This document shows, in pieces, positions 17,694 to 25,466 of a DNA stretch of 64,000 nucleotides; position 1 is the first letter of the stretch; each line of letters starts with the position of its first letter. The position numbers and the translations under genes were made by a program. The stretch lies in assembly GCF_026341275.1 (NCBI RefSeq), contig NZ_JAIFZO010000002.1, positions 7,966,118-8,030,117 of the forward strand. The letters run 5' to 3'. The notes below the pieces were generated by a model. That model worked only from the letters and a program-made list of their open reading frames with translations. It was not told where the DNA came from and made no database searches. Source of the DNA: Streptomyces ortus (GTDB taxonomy: Bacteria; Actinomycetota; Actinomycetes; Streptomycetales; Streptomycetaceae).

Positions 17694-18050
17694 GTGACTG
17701 AAAATGTATGGGGTTACAAGTCGACCGCGGGTCGTCTGGCGGGTGTGGACCTTACGGGTTACAAGGTCGAGGCCACGGACGGCAATATCGGCAAGGTCGA
17801 CAAGCACTCCGACGAGGTCGGTGACGCCTACCTGGTGGTGGACACCGGTGTGTGGATCTTCGGCAAGGAGGTCCTGCTGCCCGCCAGCACGGTCGTCAGC
17901 ATCGACCAGGACGAGCAGAAGATCGTGGTCGACCGCACCAAGCAGCAGATCAAGGACGCGCCGGAGTTCGACCGCGACAAGCACCTGGGCGACCAGGGCT
18001 ACCGCGACGAACTCGGCACGTACTACGGCACGGGCGGCCCGCACGTCTGA
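17694..18050 (+). CDS. PRC-barrel domain protein
   Basis: A 118-residue protein with an N-terminal PRC-barrel (about residues 18-95: LTGYKVEATDGNIGKVDKHS, then VVDTGVWIFGKEVLLP and VVSIDQDEQKIVV) and a short polar tail ending DELGTYYG. PRC-barrel domains serve in RNA processing and in stress or photosynthetic protein assembly; in actinomycetes such stand-alone proteins are often stress-induced. The GTG start at 17694 has ACCGGAGGAG upstream. A strong terminator follows 21 bases after the stop. Confidence 0.85.
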   Translation: MTENVWGYKSTAGRLAGVDLTGYKVEATDGNIGKVDKHSDEVGDAYLVVDTGVWIFGKEVLLPASTVVSIDQDEQKIVVDRTKQQIKDAPEFDRDKHLGDQGYRDELGTYYGTGGPHV

Positions 18051-18071
18051 GCCGCACCCGTCACGCACGTC

Positions 18072-18107
18072 ACGGCCCCGGGACTCCTCCAGGAGTCCCG
18101 GGGCCGT
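18072..18107 (+). terminator. Rho-independent-type hairpin after PRC-barrel gene
   Basis: A perfect 17-bp inverted repeat (ACGGCCCCGGGACTCCT and its complement) with a 2-base loop. There is no U-tract, as usual in Streptomyces. It sits directly after the PRC-barrel stop. Confidence 0.85.
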
Positions 18108-18200
18108 CGCGCTGCCCCGGGCCGCCCGGGCGCACGCGGACTTGAGAAGATCGCTTGCGACCTATGCGCCCCTCGTATCCCGGAAGGAACCGACGAACTC

Positions 18201-18245
18201 ATGCGTGACATCGAGGCCCGCGGCCTGACGCAGGTATGCGGATGA
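18201..18245 (+). CDS. 14-codon leader ORF coupled to the hydratase gene
   Basis: ATG at 18201 follows GGAAGGA at good spacing and encodes MRDIEARGLTQVCG before a TGA at 18243-18245. This stop overlaps the ATG at 18242 of the enoyl-CoA hydratase family gene (ATGA). Only the leader has a convincing ribosome-binding site, so the main gene may depend on translation of this peptide. The peptide has no run of one amino acid, so classical attenuation is not obvious. It could be a chance ORF. Confidence 0.4.
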   Translation: MRDIEARGLTQVCG

Positions 18246-19390
18246 CCGGCAGCGAAGACTCGGTCCTGCTGCACACGGCCGGCCGGGCCGCCCACCTCAC
18301 CCTCAACCGCCCGAGGGCCATCAACGCCCTCACCCACGCCATGGTGCGGCGCGTCGACGAGGCGCTGACCGCGTGGGAGCACGACAGCGCCGTGGAGACG
18401 GTCGTCGTCACCGGAGCGGGGGAGCGCGGCCTGTGCGCGGGCGGCGACATCCGCGCCATCCACGACGACGCCCGGGACGGGGACGGCACCGCCTCCGCCG
18501 CGTTCTGGCGCGACGAGTACCGCCTCAACGCCCGTATCGCCCGCTGGTCCAAGCCCTACGTCGCCGTCATGGACGGCATCGTCATGGGCGGGGGCGTCGG
18601 CATCTCCGCGCACGGCGGCGTCCGGGTCGTCACCGAACGGTCGAGGATCGCCATGCCCGAGACCGGCATCGGCTTCGTGCCCGACGTCGGCGGCACCTAC
18701 CTGCTCTCCCGCGCTCCGGGCGAACTGGGCACCCGCCTGGCGCTGACGGGTGAGGCGATCGGGGCCGGGGACGCCCTGATGTGCGGGCTCGCCGACCACC
18801 ACGTACCGTCGGCGTCGCTTCCCGGTCTCCTCGACGACCTCGCCGAGCTGCCAGTCCGGGGAGCGCTCGACCGGCACGCGCGGCCCGCACCGGAGGGGGA
18901 GCTGGCCGGGCAGCGGGAGTGGACCGACTCCTGCTTCGCCGCCGGCACGGTCGAGGAGATCGTCCGGCGGCTGCTCGACCACGGTGATCCGGTGGCGAAG
19001 GAGACCGCGGAGCTTCTGCTCGCCAAGTCGCCCACCGCGCTGAAGGTCACCCTGACCGCCGTACGCCGCGCCCGGCGCCTCGGTTCGCTGGAGCGCGTGC
19101 TGCGGCAGGAGTACCGCGTCTCCTGCGCCGCCCTGACCACGCCCGACCTGGTCGAGGGCATCCGAGCCCAGGTCATCGACAAGGACCGCACCCCCCGCTG
19201 GTCGCCGGCCACCCTCGCCGAAGTCACCGACGGCGACGTGGAACGCTTCTTCGAGCCGCTCGGCGAACGCGGCCCGGAGCTGGAACTGGAGACGGGCCCG
19301 GAGACAGGACCCGAGGCAGGACCCGAGGCAGGACCCGAGACAGATCCGGAGCTGGGCCCGAGTCGGGGCCTGAGGTGGGGCCTGAGATGA
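18242..19390 (+). CDS. Enoyl-CoA hydratase / 3-hydroxyisobutyryl-CoA hydrolase family protein
   Basis: A 382-residue crotonase-fold protein. The oxyanion segment GERGLCAGGDIRAIHDD and the following PYVAVMDGIVMGGGVGIS are typical; MPETGIGFVPDVGGTYLLSR resembles 3-hydroxyisobutyryl-CoA hydrolases, which act in valine degradation, better than ordinary hydratases. A second ATG at 18236 exists, but the ATGA overlap with the leader ORF favours 18242. The C-terminal tail is unusual: after LELE it consists of repeated acidic GPE units (ETGPETGPEAGPEAGPETDP) encoded by a 12-base tandem repeat at about 19290-19350, and probably is not part of the fold. The exact substrate is inferred. Confidence 0.8.
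   Translation: MTGSEDSVLLHTAGRAAHLTLNRPRAINALTHAMVRRVDEALTAWEHDSAVETVVVTGAGERGLCAGGDIRAIHDDARDGDGTASAAFWRDEYRLNARIARWSKPYVAVMDGIVMGGGVGISAHGGVRVVTERSRIAMPETGIGFVPDVGGTYLLSRAPGELGTRLALTGEAIGAGDALMCGLADHHVPSASLPGLLDDLAELPVRGALDRHARPAPEGELAGQREWTDSCFAAGTVEEIVRRLLDHGDPVAKETAELLLAKSPTALKVTLTAVRRARRLGSLERVLRQEYRVSCAALTTPDLVEGIRAQVIDKDRTPRWSPATLAEVTDGDVERFFEPLGERGPELELETGPETGPEAGPEAGPETDPELGPSRGLRWGLR
19290..19378 (+). repeat. 12-bp degenerate tandem repeat in the 3' end of the hydratase gene
   Basis: Units of the form GAGGCAGGACCC and GAGACGGGCCCG repeat about six times and add a GPE-rich acidic tail to the enzyme. The tail length is likely to vary between strains by slippage. Confidence 0.65.
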
Positions 19391-19450
19391 GGTTGGGGCT
19401 CTGAGAGGTAAGTGTTCGGTGTGAGCGGGTTCTTGTCGGCCGCCGCTCTT

Positions 19451-19600
19451 GGGCATGCACCCGTCGAGCGGTAGCGTCTCTCGGATACCGACGACGGCAG
19501 CACGGAAGCCGGTGGAAATCCGGCACGGTCGCGCCACTGTGAACGGCGTGACTCCCCCAGGGGAGCACCCCGTGAGTCAGACCCGGGGCCGTCGTCCTGT
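19451..19600 (+). promoter_or_regulatory. Cobalamin riboswitch
   Basis: The core shows the conserved cobalamin-riboswitch order: GGAAGCCGGTGGAAATCCGG (19504-19523), CGGTCGCGCCACTGTGA (19525-19541), a hairpin at 19551-19571 (ACTCCCCCAGGGGAG) and GAGTCAGACC (19574-19583). Such RNAs bind adenosylcobalamin or a related corrinoid and shut down downstream expression. It lies directly before cbtB, so cobalt uptake is probably repressed when B12 is plentiful. The outer borders are estimated. Confidence 0.9.
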
Positions 19601-19643
19601 GCACCACCGAGATGGGACGCGAGTTCCCGGAGGAGGCCCCGCG

Positions 19644-19862
19644 ATGGCGCAGCATGTCGCCCCGCCGAGCACCACCCCTGTCGTGCCCGCCAAGCTGCCG
19701 CTGAGGGACATCGCTCCCTGGGCGGTCTTCATCGGCGTCCTGATGCTGCTCCTGCTGTACTTCGTCGGCGCCGAACAGGGCGCCACCTCCGTCGTCTCCG
19801 GCGGGGACGTCCACGAATGGGTCCACGACGCACGTCACCTGCTCGGCTTCCCCTGCCACTGA
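19644..19862 (+). CDS. cbtB: CbtB, cobalt transporter subunit
   Basis: A 72-residue protein with one transmembrane helix (PWAVFIGVLMLLLLYFVGA) and the diagnostic CbtB C-terminus HEWVHDARHLLGFPCH, whose histidines may bind cobalt. CbtB works with CbtA, a predicted cobalt transporter found under B12 riboswitch control. GGAGGAGG precedes the ATG. It is the first gene after the riboswitch; cbtA follows after 18 bases. Confidence 0.93.
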   Translation: MAQHVAPPSTTPVVPAKLPLRDIAPWAVFIGVLMLLLLYFVGAEQGATSVVSGGDVHEWVHDARHLLGFPCH

Positions 19863-19880
19863 CGAGGGGCCCGCGCACCC

Positions 19881-20639
19881 ATGAACTCCGCAACGGTGAG
19901 AAACCTTCTCGTGCGGGGCATGCTCGCCGGCCTGGCCGCCGGCGTGCTCGCCCTGGTCGTCGCCTACTTCCTCGGTGAACCGAACGTCGACAGCGCCATC
20001 GGCTTCGAGGAGTCCCACGCCGCCGCGCACGAGCACGAGGCCGAACTCGTCTCGCGCAGCCTGCAGTCCACCGCCGGCCTCGCCACCGGCGTACTGGTCT
20101 ACGGGGTGGCCTTCGGTGGCATCACCGCCCTCGCCTACTGCTTCGCCCTCGGCCGCGTCGGCCCTTTCGGCCCCCGCGCCACGGCGCTGTTGCTCTCGGG
20201 GGCCGCGCTGGTCGCCGTCTACGTCGTGCCGTTCCTGAAGTACCCGGCCAACCCGCCCGCGGTCGGTGACCCCGACACCATCGGCAAGCGGACCACCCTC
20301 TATCTCCTCATGATGGTGCTGGGCGTACTCCTCGCCGTCGCCGCGGTGATCGTCGGCAAGCGGCTCGCACCGAAACTGGGCACCTGGTACGCCACCGTCG
20401 TCGCCGTTCTCGGCTTCGTCGTCCTGATCGGACTGGCGTACGCGTTCCTGCCCGCGGTCAACGAGGTGCCCCGTGACTTCCCGGCCGCCCTGCTGTGGCG
20501 GTTCAGGCTCTCCGCCCTCGCCCTGCAGATCACGCTGTGGTCGGCCTTCGGGCTCGTCTTCGGTGCACTGGCCGAACGGCTGCTCCACCCGAAACGCGCC
20601 ACGGTCGCGGGGGATACGGCGACACCGGCCCCGCACTGA
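19881..20639 (+). CDS. cbtA: CbtA, cobalt transporter
   Basis: A 252-residue integral membrane protein of the CbtA family with about five to six hydrophobic segments (for example GMLAGLAAGVLALVVAYFL, TALLLSGAALVAVYVVPFL, LYLLMMVLGVLLAVAAVIV). A histidine- and glutamate-rich stretch (EESHAAAHEHEAEL, about residues 47-60) lies after the first helix and could bind metal. It forms an operon with cbtB under the cobalamin riboswitch. Predicted role: cobalt import for corrinoid synthesis. Confidence 0.92.
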   Translation: MNSATVRNLLVRGMLAGLAAGVLALVVAYFLGEPNVDSAIGFEESHAAAHEHEAELVSRSLQSTAGLATGVLVYGVAFGGITALAYCFALGRVGPFGPRATALLLSGAALVAVYVVPFLKYPANPPAVGDPDTIGKRTTLYLLMMVLGVLLAVAAVIVGKRLAPKLGTWYATVVAVLGFVVLIGLAYAFLPAVNEVPRDFPAALLWRFRLSALALQITLWSAFGLVFGALAERLLHPKRATVAGDTATPAPH

Positions 20640-20674
20640 CCGGTCGCGCGCCGACCGCTGTTGACCGGCCGCAG

Positions 20675-21262
20675 TCAGAGGTCCGTGGCCGGGCCGGCGT
20701 CCAGTGGCTGCCCGACCCGCAGGTTCCACCGGCCGCCGCGTCCACTGATCGTGGTGGCGGACAGCGGCGGCACGTCGATCCGCCAGAAGGCCGCGGCCGG
20801 CGCTGCCAGCACATGGGCCACCACGGCTCGTACGACTTCTGGTTCGACGACGGCGAGCGTACGGCCGTCCGTGGCGGAGGAGGACTCCAGCAGGCGCGCC
20901 ACCCGGTCGCGGAAGTCCGCCACGGACTCACCGCCGTGCGGCGCGGAGGCCGGATCGGCGAGCCAGCGGGCCACGGCTTCCGGTTCGGCCGCACCGACCT
21001 CGGCGAGCGTACGGCCGCGCCAGCGCCCCACGTCCAGTCCCGCCCACTCCGCCGTGTCCACCGCGTCCAGGCCGAGGGCGGCGGCCGTCTCCCGGCAGCG
21101 CACCGAGGGAGAGACCACGGCGCGCGTGACCGGTGGGAGCGACGCGCCCACGGCACGGGCGCGGGCAGCCGCGCCGGCGTCGATCGAGGCCCCGTCGTCG
21201 AAGCGCGCCGCACGCAGCGACGAACTCGTCGCGGGTGAGACGAAAGTGACGCGGTGGGTCAT
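20675..21262 (-). CDS. Histidine-phosphatase-fold protein lacking catalytic histidines
   Basis: A 195-residue protein of the histidine phosphatase (CobC/phosphoglycerate mutase-like) fold. SPSVRCRETAAALG and PHGGESVADFRDRV match the family, but the N-terminal RHG motif is replaced (TFVSPATSSSLRAARFDDG) and the late TH(G) motif reads VVEPEVVRAVVAH. Both histidines needed for phosphoryl transfer therefore seem absent. It converges on cbtA, 35 bases between stops, suggesting a role tied to cobalt or corrinoid handling (CobC removes the alpha-ribazole phosphate), perhaps as a binding or regulatory protein. This role is inferred from context only. Confidence 0.7.
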   Translation of the reverse strand: MTHRVTFVSPATSSSLRAARFDDGASIDAGAAARARAVGASLPPVTRAVVSPSVRCRETAAALGLDAVDTAEWAGLDVGRWRGRTLAEVGAAEPEAVARWLADPASAPHGGESVADFRDRVARLLESSSATDGRTLAVVEPEVVRAVVAHVLAAPAAAFWRIDVPPLSATTISGRGGRWNLRVGQPLDAGPATDL

Positions 21263-21320
21263 GGGCCGACTTCCCGCGTCACCTTGCTGACCATGTCCAT
21301 GCGGACGGATGCTACCGCCG

Positions 21321-21402
21321 CATCCGCATCCGCATCCGCATCCGCATCCGCATCCGCATACGTATGGAGCTCACCTCGGATCCCGGACCCGGACCCGGAC
21401 CC
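21321..21402. repeat. Hexanucleotide repeats CATCCG and GGACCC
   Basis: Six perfect CATCCG copies (21321-21356) and one variant, followed by three GGACCC copies (21385-21402). They fill the space between the phosphatase-fold gene and lacI and contain no recognisable gene. Confidence 0.9.
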
Positions 21403-21522
21403 GGCATCGGGCAGCGCCCGCGATGTGGCGGCGGAGTTCGCACGGCTCGGCGGGGCCGGTGCGGGCACGCACATGTCCGGCGCCGGGCCCCGGTTGCCTC
21501 ACCGACCTGCCCGCCTCTAGGG

Positions 21523-21536
21523 TGAATGCGCTTTCA
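21523..21536. promoter_or_regulatory. LacI-family operator before the regulator gene
   Basis: TGAATGCGCTTTCA is a near-perfect palindrome (one mismatched pair) with the central CG typical of LacI/GalR operators. It shares 12 of 14 bases with TGTATGCGCTTACA at 23097-23110 in front of the ABC transporter, which points to autoregulation by the adjacent LacI protein. Confidence 0.7.
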
Positions 21537-21591
21537 TCGACATACATGCATCACCAGAGACGGGGGCCCGACCCATGAACGGCGCCGCATC

Positions 21592-22677
21592 GTGAACGCG
21601 ATTCCCACGGTGTACGACGTGGCCGAACGCGCCGGAGTGTCCATCGCCACGGTGTCCAGGGTGTACCGCAGCCCCGACTCCGTACGCGCCGCCACCCGCG
21701 AACGCGTCCTGGCGGCGGCGACCGAGCTGGGATACGTGCCGAGCGGCAACGCCCGTGGCCTCGCCAGCCGTTCCACCGGGGTCCTCGGCCTGTGTTTCCC
21801 GGACTACTCCGACCCCGACACGGTCGGCGCCGAGGACGACGACGCCGCGATGCTCTACTCGGACCAGATCATCCGGGGCATGGAACGCGCGGCCCGCCGG
21901 CACGGGTACGCGCTGCTGATCGCGGCCTCCCTCGCCGGGGGCCCGGAGAGCCTGGTGGCCCAGGTAGCCGGCCGGGTGGACGGCTTCGCCGTGATGGCGC
22001 GCACGGTGCCGACGGAAGAACTCGAAGCGATCTCCCGGCGCCGGCCGGTGGTGATGCTGGCCGGACCCCGCGCACAGGACCCCTCCCTGGACCATCTCGA
22101 CCACGTCGAGGTCGCCAACGAGGACGGCCAGTACGAGCTGACCCGGCACCTGATCCACGACCACGGGCTGCGCCGCCTCGCCTACGTGGGACTCGTGGAC
22201 GACTCACCGGATGTCGAGGCGCGGTTCCGGGGCTTCCGCCGGGCCTGCGCCGAGGCGGGAGTCGAGGGCGCCGCCGCACCGGCGCTGCGCATGCCGATGA
22301 TGACCCAGGCGGAGGGTGCCCGCGCCGCAGGCCTGCTGTGTGAGGGAGACGGCGGTCGGCCCGAGGCGTTCGTGTTCGCCAACGACCAGATGGCGGTGGG
22401 CGCGCTCCAGGCACTCGAACGCCGTGGCCTGCGCGTACCCGACGACGTCGTCGTGACCGGCTTCGACGGCATTCCGCTGAGCCGCATGGTGCGCCCCGCG
22501 CTGACCACCGTGCGGCAGCCGATGGTGCGCATGGGGGAGGAGGCCGTCGACCTGCTCGTACGACGGCTGGGCGGACAGCCGCCGCGCGAACCCGTCTCCC
22601 TGATGCTGCCGGTCGGCGTGGTCCGCCGGGCGAGCTGCGGCTGCGAGGACACGACAGCCATCCCGACGCTCGGCTGA
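21592..22677 (+). CDS. LacI-family transcriptional regulator
   Basis: A 361-residue LacI/GalR regulator: N-terminal helix-turn-helix with hinge (PTVYDVAERAGVSIATVSRV, then GNARGLASRSTG) and a periplasmic-binding-like sensor domain (AFVFANDQMAVGALQALERR, VVVTGFDGIPLSRMVRPALT). It probably represses the sugar transport and glucosidase genes downstream and releases them on binding a sugar. The start is uncertain: GTG at 21592 lacks a good ribosome-binding site but overlaps the stop of a six-codon ORF (ATG at 21575), and the frame is open further upstream. The C-terminus RRASCGCEDT is cysteine-containing and unusual but outside the core fold. Confidence 0.88.
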   Translation: MNAIPTVYDVAERAGVSIATVSRVYRSPDSVRAATRERVLAAATELGYVPSGNARGLASRSTGVLGLCFPDYSDPDTVGAEDDDAAMLYSDQIIRGMERAARRHGYALLIAASLAGGPESLVAQVAGRVDGFAVMARTVPTEELEAISRRRPVVMLAGPRAQDPSLDHLDHVEVANEDGQYELTRHLIHDHGLRRLAYVGLVDDSPDVEARFRGFRRACAEAGVEGAAAPALRMPMMTQAEGARAAGLLCEGDGGRPEAFVFANDQMAVGALQALERRGLRVPDDVVVTGFDGIPLSRMVRPALTTVRQPMVRMGEEAVDLLVRRLGGQPPREPVSLMLPVGVVRRASCGCEDTTAIPTLG

Positions 22678-23094
22678 CGCCCGCCCGCCCGCCCGACCAC
22701 GGACCGGGACCACGGAGGGCGTACGCCGACGCAGGCTTCCCCGACGTCCCCGACGTCCGCTGTGGCCGCGCCCGACGACGAAACCATGATCACCGTGGTG
22801 CCCATGGGGAGCATGGTGACCGTGGTGACCTTCGTGTACGGGCCCGCCGCACGGTAGCGCCGGCAAAGCCGCACCCCTGCCACCGAGCGCGTCGCGCCCT
22901 ACCCCGCACCGGCGGCCCGCGTACCCGTGGCCCCCCCCGTAGGCGCGCCTCGTCCACGCGCGCCCTCGTACGCGCCGACCGCGTACCCGCGGAAGCCGCC
23001 AGGCCCCACCGCGAACCGCCCCTCGCATGTCCCGCCCGTTACGGGAGTGTGACCAAGTCCCCTCTTGCCAGGCCAGGAACCGCTGCCACAGAGT
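22678..23094. other. Gene-free spacer between lacI and the sugar ABC operon
   Basis: About 420 bases without a supported gene. It contains a short repeated stretch (ATGGTGACCGTGGTGACC-like, near 22786-22830) and a C8 run at about 22930. A 23-codon ORF from the ATG at 22786 has no ribosome-binding site. No clear terminator was seen. The transporter promoter presumably lies at the 3' end, near the operators at 23095-23125. Confidence 0.5.
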
Positions 23095-23125
23095 GATGTA
23101 TGCGCTTACAGGCAGCGCATACATC
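23095..23125. promoter_or_regulatory. Double LacI operator before the sugar ABC transporter
   Basis: GATGTATGCGCT (23095-23106) and its exact complement AGCGCATACATC (23114-23125) form a perfect 12-bp inverted repeat around a 7-base spacer. Each arm contains the TGTATGCGCT element, and the left one extends to TGTATGCGCTTACA, like the operator in front of lacI. It ends 90 bases before the binding-protein start, a suitable place for repression. Confidence 0.75.
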
Positions 23126-23215
23126 GTGAAAGTCCGGTCGTGAGGCCGAGTCACGCACCTCGGTCGTGCACCACAGCCGTCAAGCTCGACCGTGAAGCTC
23201 AAGGAGGAGCCGCCC

Positions 23216-24460
23216 ATGAACCGCGCCGTCGCAACCGGGTCGATCGCACTCACCCTGGCGTCCGCGTTCACCCTCACCGCCTGTGGCGGCTCGGGTGGCG
23301 CGGGCGTGGCAGCAGACGCCAAGCAGACCCTGACCGTGTGGGCGATGGGCACGGAGGGGGAGAAGCTCGGCGACGTGGCCGAGGAGTACGAGAAGTCCCA
23401 CTCCAACCTCACGGTCAAGGTCACCCCGATTGGCTGGGACGTGGCCCACCAGAAGCTGGTCGCCGCCGCTGCCGCCGGGAAGCTCCCCGACGTGATGCAG
23501 ATGGGCGGCAGCTACCTCGGTGAGTTCGCCGACATGGGCGTCCTGGAGCCGGTCGACACCAAGACCATTCACGAGACCGACTACTTCCCCGCCGCCTGGC
23601 AGCAGGGTACGTACGACGGCAAGACCTACGGCGCCCCGTGGTACGTCGACACGCGCGTGCTCTTCTACCGCACCGACCTCGCCAAGAAGGCGGGCATCGA
23701 GAAGGCCCCGGCCACCATGGCCGAGCTGCGCAGTGCCGCCGAGGCGTACCAGAAGAAGGCCGGCACCAAGTGGGGCCTGTCCATCCAGCCGGGCGGCCTC
23801 GACACCGTGCAGAGCTTCTACCAGTTCCTGTACTCCGCCGGCGGCGCCATCATCGACGACGACGGCAAGGCCGCCGTGAACTCCGCCGCGGCGGTCAAGG
23901 CACTGGAGAACTACGGCAGCTACTTCGACAAGGGCCTGAGCGAGAAGTCCGTACGCCCCGGCTACGACGTCACCAAGGACTTCAACACCGGCGCCGTACC
24001 CATGTTCTTCGGCGGCCCCTGGCTCACGAACCTCATCGACGAGAACTACCCCGACCTCAAGGACAAGTGGGCCGTCGCCCCCGTACCCGCCGACCAGGCG
24101 TCCGTGTCCATGGCCGGCGGTTCCAGCCTGGCCATCTCCGCCGACAGCGACCACAAGGCCGCCGCCAAGGAACTGGTCGCCTACCTCACCGGTGCCAAGG
24201 GCCAGGCCGACTGGTTCGAGCGCACCAACGACCTGCCCGCCAACACCGAGGCCTGGACGAGCGGCGACCTCGCCGACGACCCGACCATGCAGGTGTGGCG
24301 GCAGCAGATGGACACCGCCCGCGCCACCCCCTCCCAGCCCAAGCTGACCGAGATCACCTCCAAGGTGGACACCGCCATCGAGTCGGTCACCCAGGGCAAG
24401 TCCTCCGCGAAGGAAGCGCTGGACAAGGCCCAGTCCGAGATCGAAGGCCTCGTGCAGTAG
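23216..24460 (+). CDS. Sugar ABC transporter substrate-binding lipoprotein
   Basis: A 414-residue extracellular solute-binding protein of family 1. The signal peptide ends in the lipobox LTAC with Cys23 as the lipidated residue. The mature part shows binding-protein hallmarks: QTLTVWAMGTEGEKLGDVAE, FADMGVLEPVD, GAPWYVDTRVLFYRTDL and FGGPWLTNLI. AAGGAGGAG precedes the ATG at 23216. It delivers a sugar, probably a glucose oligosaccharide given the neighbouring glucosidase, to the two permeases that follow. No ATP-binding subunit is encoded here; Streptomyces sugar importers often share one (MsiK) from elsewhere in the genome. Confidence 0.92.
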   Translation: MNRAVATGSIALTLASAFTLTACGGSGGAGVAADAKQTLTVWAMGTEGEKLGDVAEEYEKSHSNLTVKVTPIGWDVAHQKLVAAAAAGKLPDVMQMGGSYLGEFADMGVLEPVDTKTIHETDYFPAAWQQGTYDGKTYGAPWYVDTRVLFYRTDLAKKAGIEKAPATMAELRSAAEAYQKKAGTKWGLSIQPGGLDTVQSFYQFLYSAGGAIIDDDGKAAVNSAAAVKALENYGSYFDKGLSEKSVRPGYDVTKDFNTGAVPMFFGGPWLTNLIDENYPDLKDKWAVAPVPADQASVSMAGGSSLAISADSDHKAAAKELVAYLTGAKGQADWFERTNDLPANTEAWTSGDLADDPTMQVWRQQMDTARATPSQPKLTEITSKVDTAIESVTQGKSSAKEALDKAQSEIEGLVQ

Positions 24461-24485
24461 GAGGCCGTAGGAGAGAGTCCCCCTC

Positions 24486-25466
24486 ATGTCCCTCACCACA
24501 GGACCGGCCGCCCCGCAGGCGGCGGCCGTCGACAAGAGCCCGCACGGTGGCGGCGGAACCGGTCGCGACCGCCGCGGCAACCGCTCGCTCAGCAAGCACA
24601 ATCTGACCGGCTGGCTGTTCTCCACCCCGTTCCTGGTGCTGTTCGGCGTCTTCATGCTCTTCCCGATCGTCGCCACGCTCCTGATGAGCTTCACCGATTT
24701 CGGGGCCCGCAACGTCACCCGCCCGCTGGAGGCGGAGTTCGTCGGCCTGGACAACTACACCCGGCTGTTCCAGGACGACAAGTTCCTCAAGGCCCTGTTC
24801 AACACGGGCTACTTCGTGGTCGTGGGCGTGCCCGCGACCATCGTCCTCGGACTGCTCGCGGCGATCCTGCTGAACAACGGCATCCACCGGGCCCGCACCC
24901 TGTTCCGCGTCGGCTTCTACGCACCGGTCGTCACGACCATCGTCGCCGTGGCCGTCGTCTGGCGCTTCGTGCTCGACCCCTCCGACGGACTGATCGTCTC
25001 CCTCGCCACCGAAGTGGGCCTGACCGCACCGGACTTCCTCGGCTCGGAGACCTGGGCCATGCCGTCCCTGATCACCATGGCGGTGTGGCGCAACCTGGGC
25101 ACCGTCATGGTCCTGTGCATCGCCGGCCTCCAGGCCATCCCCGCGGACGTCCGTGAGGCGGCCCGCCTCGACGGCGCCGGAGCCTGGCAGGAACTGCGCG
25201 GCATCACCGTCCCCCTGCTGCGACCCACCCTCCTGTACGCCACGGTCATCACCACCATCGGCTACCTCAACGTCTTCGAGGAGCCCTTCGTGATGACCCA
25301 GGGCGGCCCTTCCGACTCCACGCTCACCGTGTCGCTCGACATGTACCGCGAGGGCTTCAACTTCTTCCACATGGGCTACGCCAGCGCCATGGCGTACGTC
25401 CTGTTCGTCGTGATCATGGGCATCACGGTGCTCCAGCTCCGACTGCTGAAGGACAACACCCGATGA
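24486..25466 (+). CDS. Sugar ABC transporter permease (MalF type)
   Basis: A 326-residue permease with a polar N-terminal tail and about six transmembrane helices starting at LTGWLFSTPFLVLFGVFML. The EAA loop that contacts the ATPase reads EAARLDGAGAWQELRGITVP. It lies 25 bases after the lipoprotein gene and its stop overlaps the next permease start (ATGA). Partner of the binding protein and the second permease in one importer. Confidence 0.92.
   Translation: MSLTTGPAAPQAAAVDKSPHGGGGTGRDRRGNRSLSKHNLTGWLFSTPFLVLFGVFMLFPIVATLLMSFTDFGARNVTRPLEAEFVGLDNYTRLFQDDKFLKALFNTGYFVVVGVPATIVLGLLAAILLNNGIHRARTLFRVGFYAPVVTTIVAVAVVWRFVLDPSDGLIVSLATEVGLTAPDFLGSETWAMPSLITMAVWRNLGTVMVLCIAGLQAIPADVREAARLDGAGAWQELRGITVPLLRPTLLYATVITTIGYLNVFEEPFVMTQGGPSDSTLTVSLDMYREGFNFFHMGYASAMAYVLFVVIMGITVLQLRLLKDNTR

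Noticed and set aside
22786..22856. 23-codon ORF with MVTVV repeats in the spacer before the sugar operon
   Set aside because: No ribosome-binding site, repetitive sequence and no similarity to a known leader peptide.
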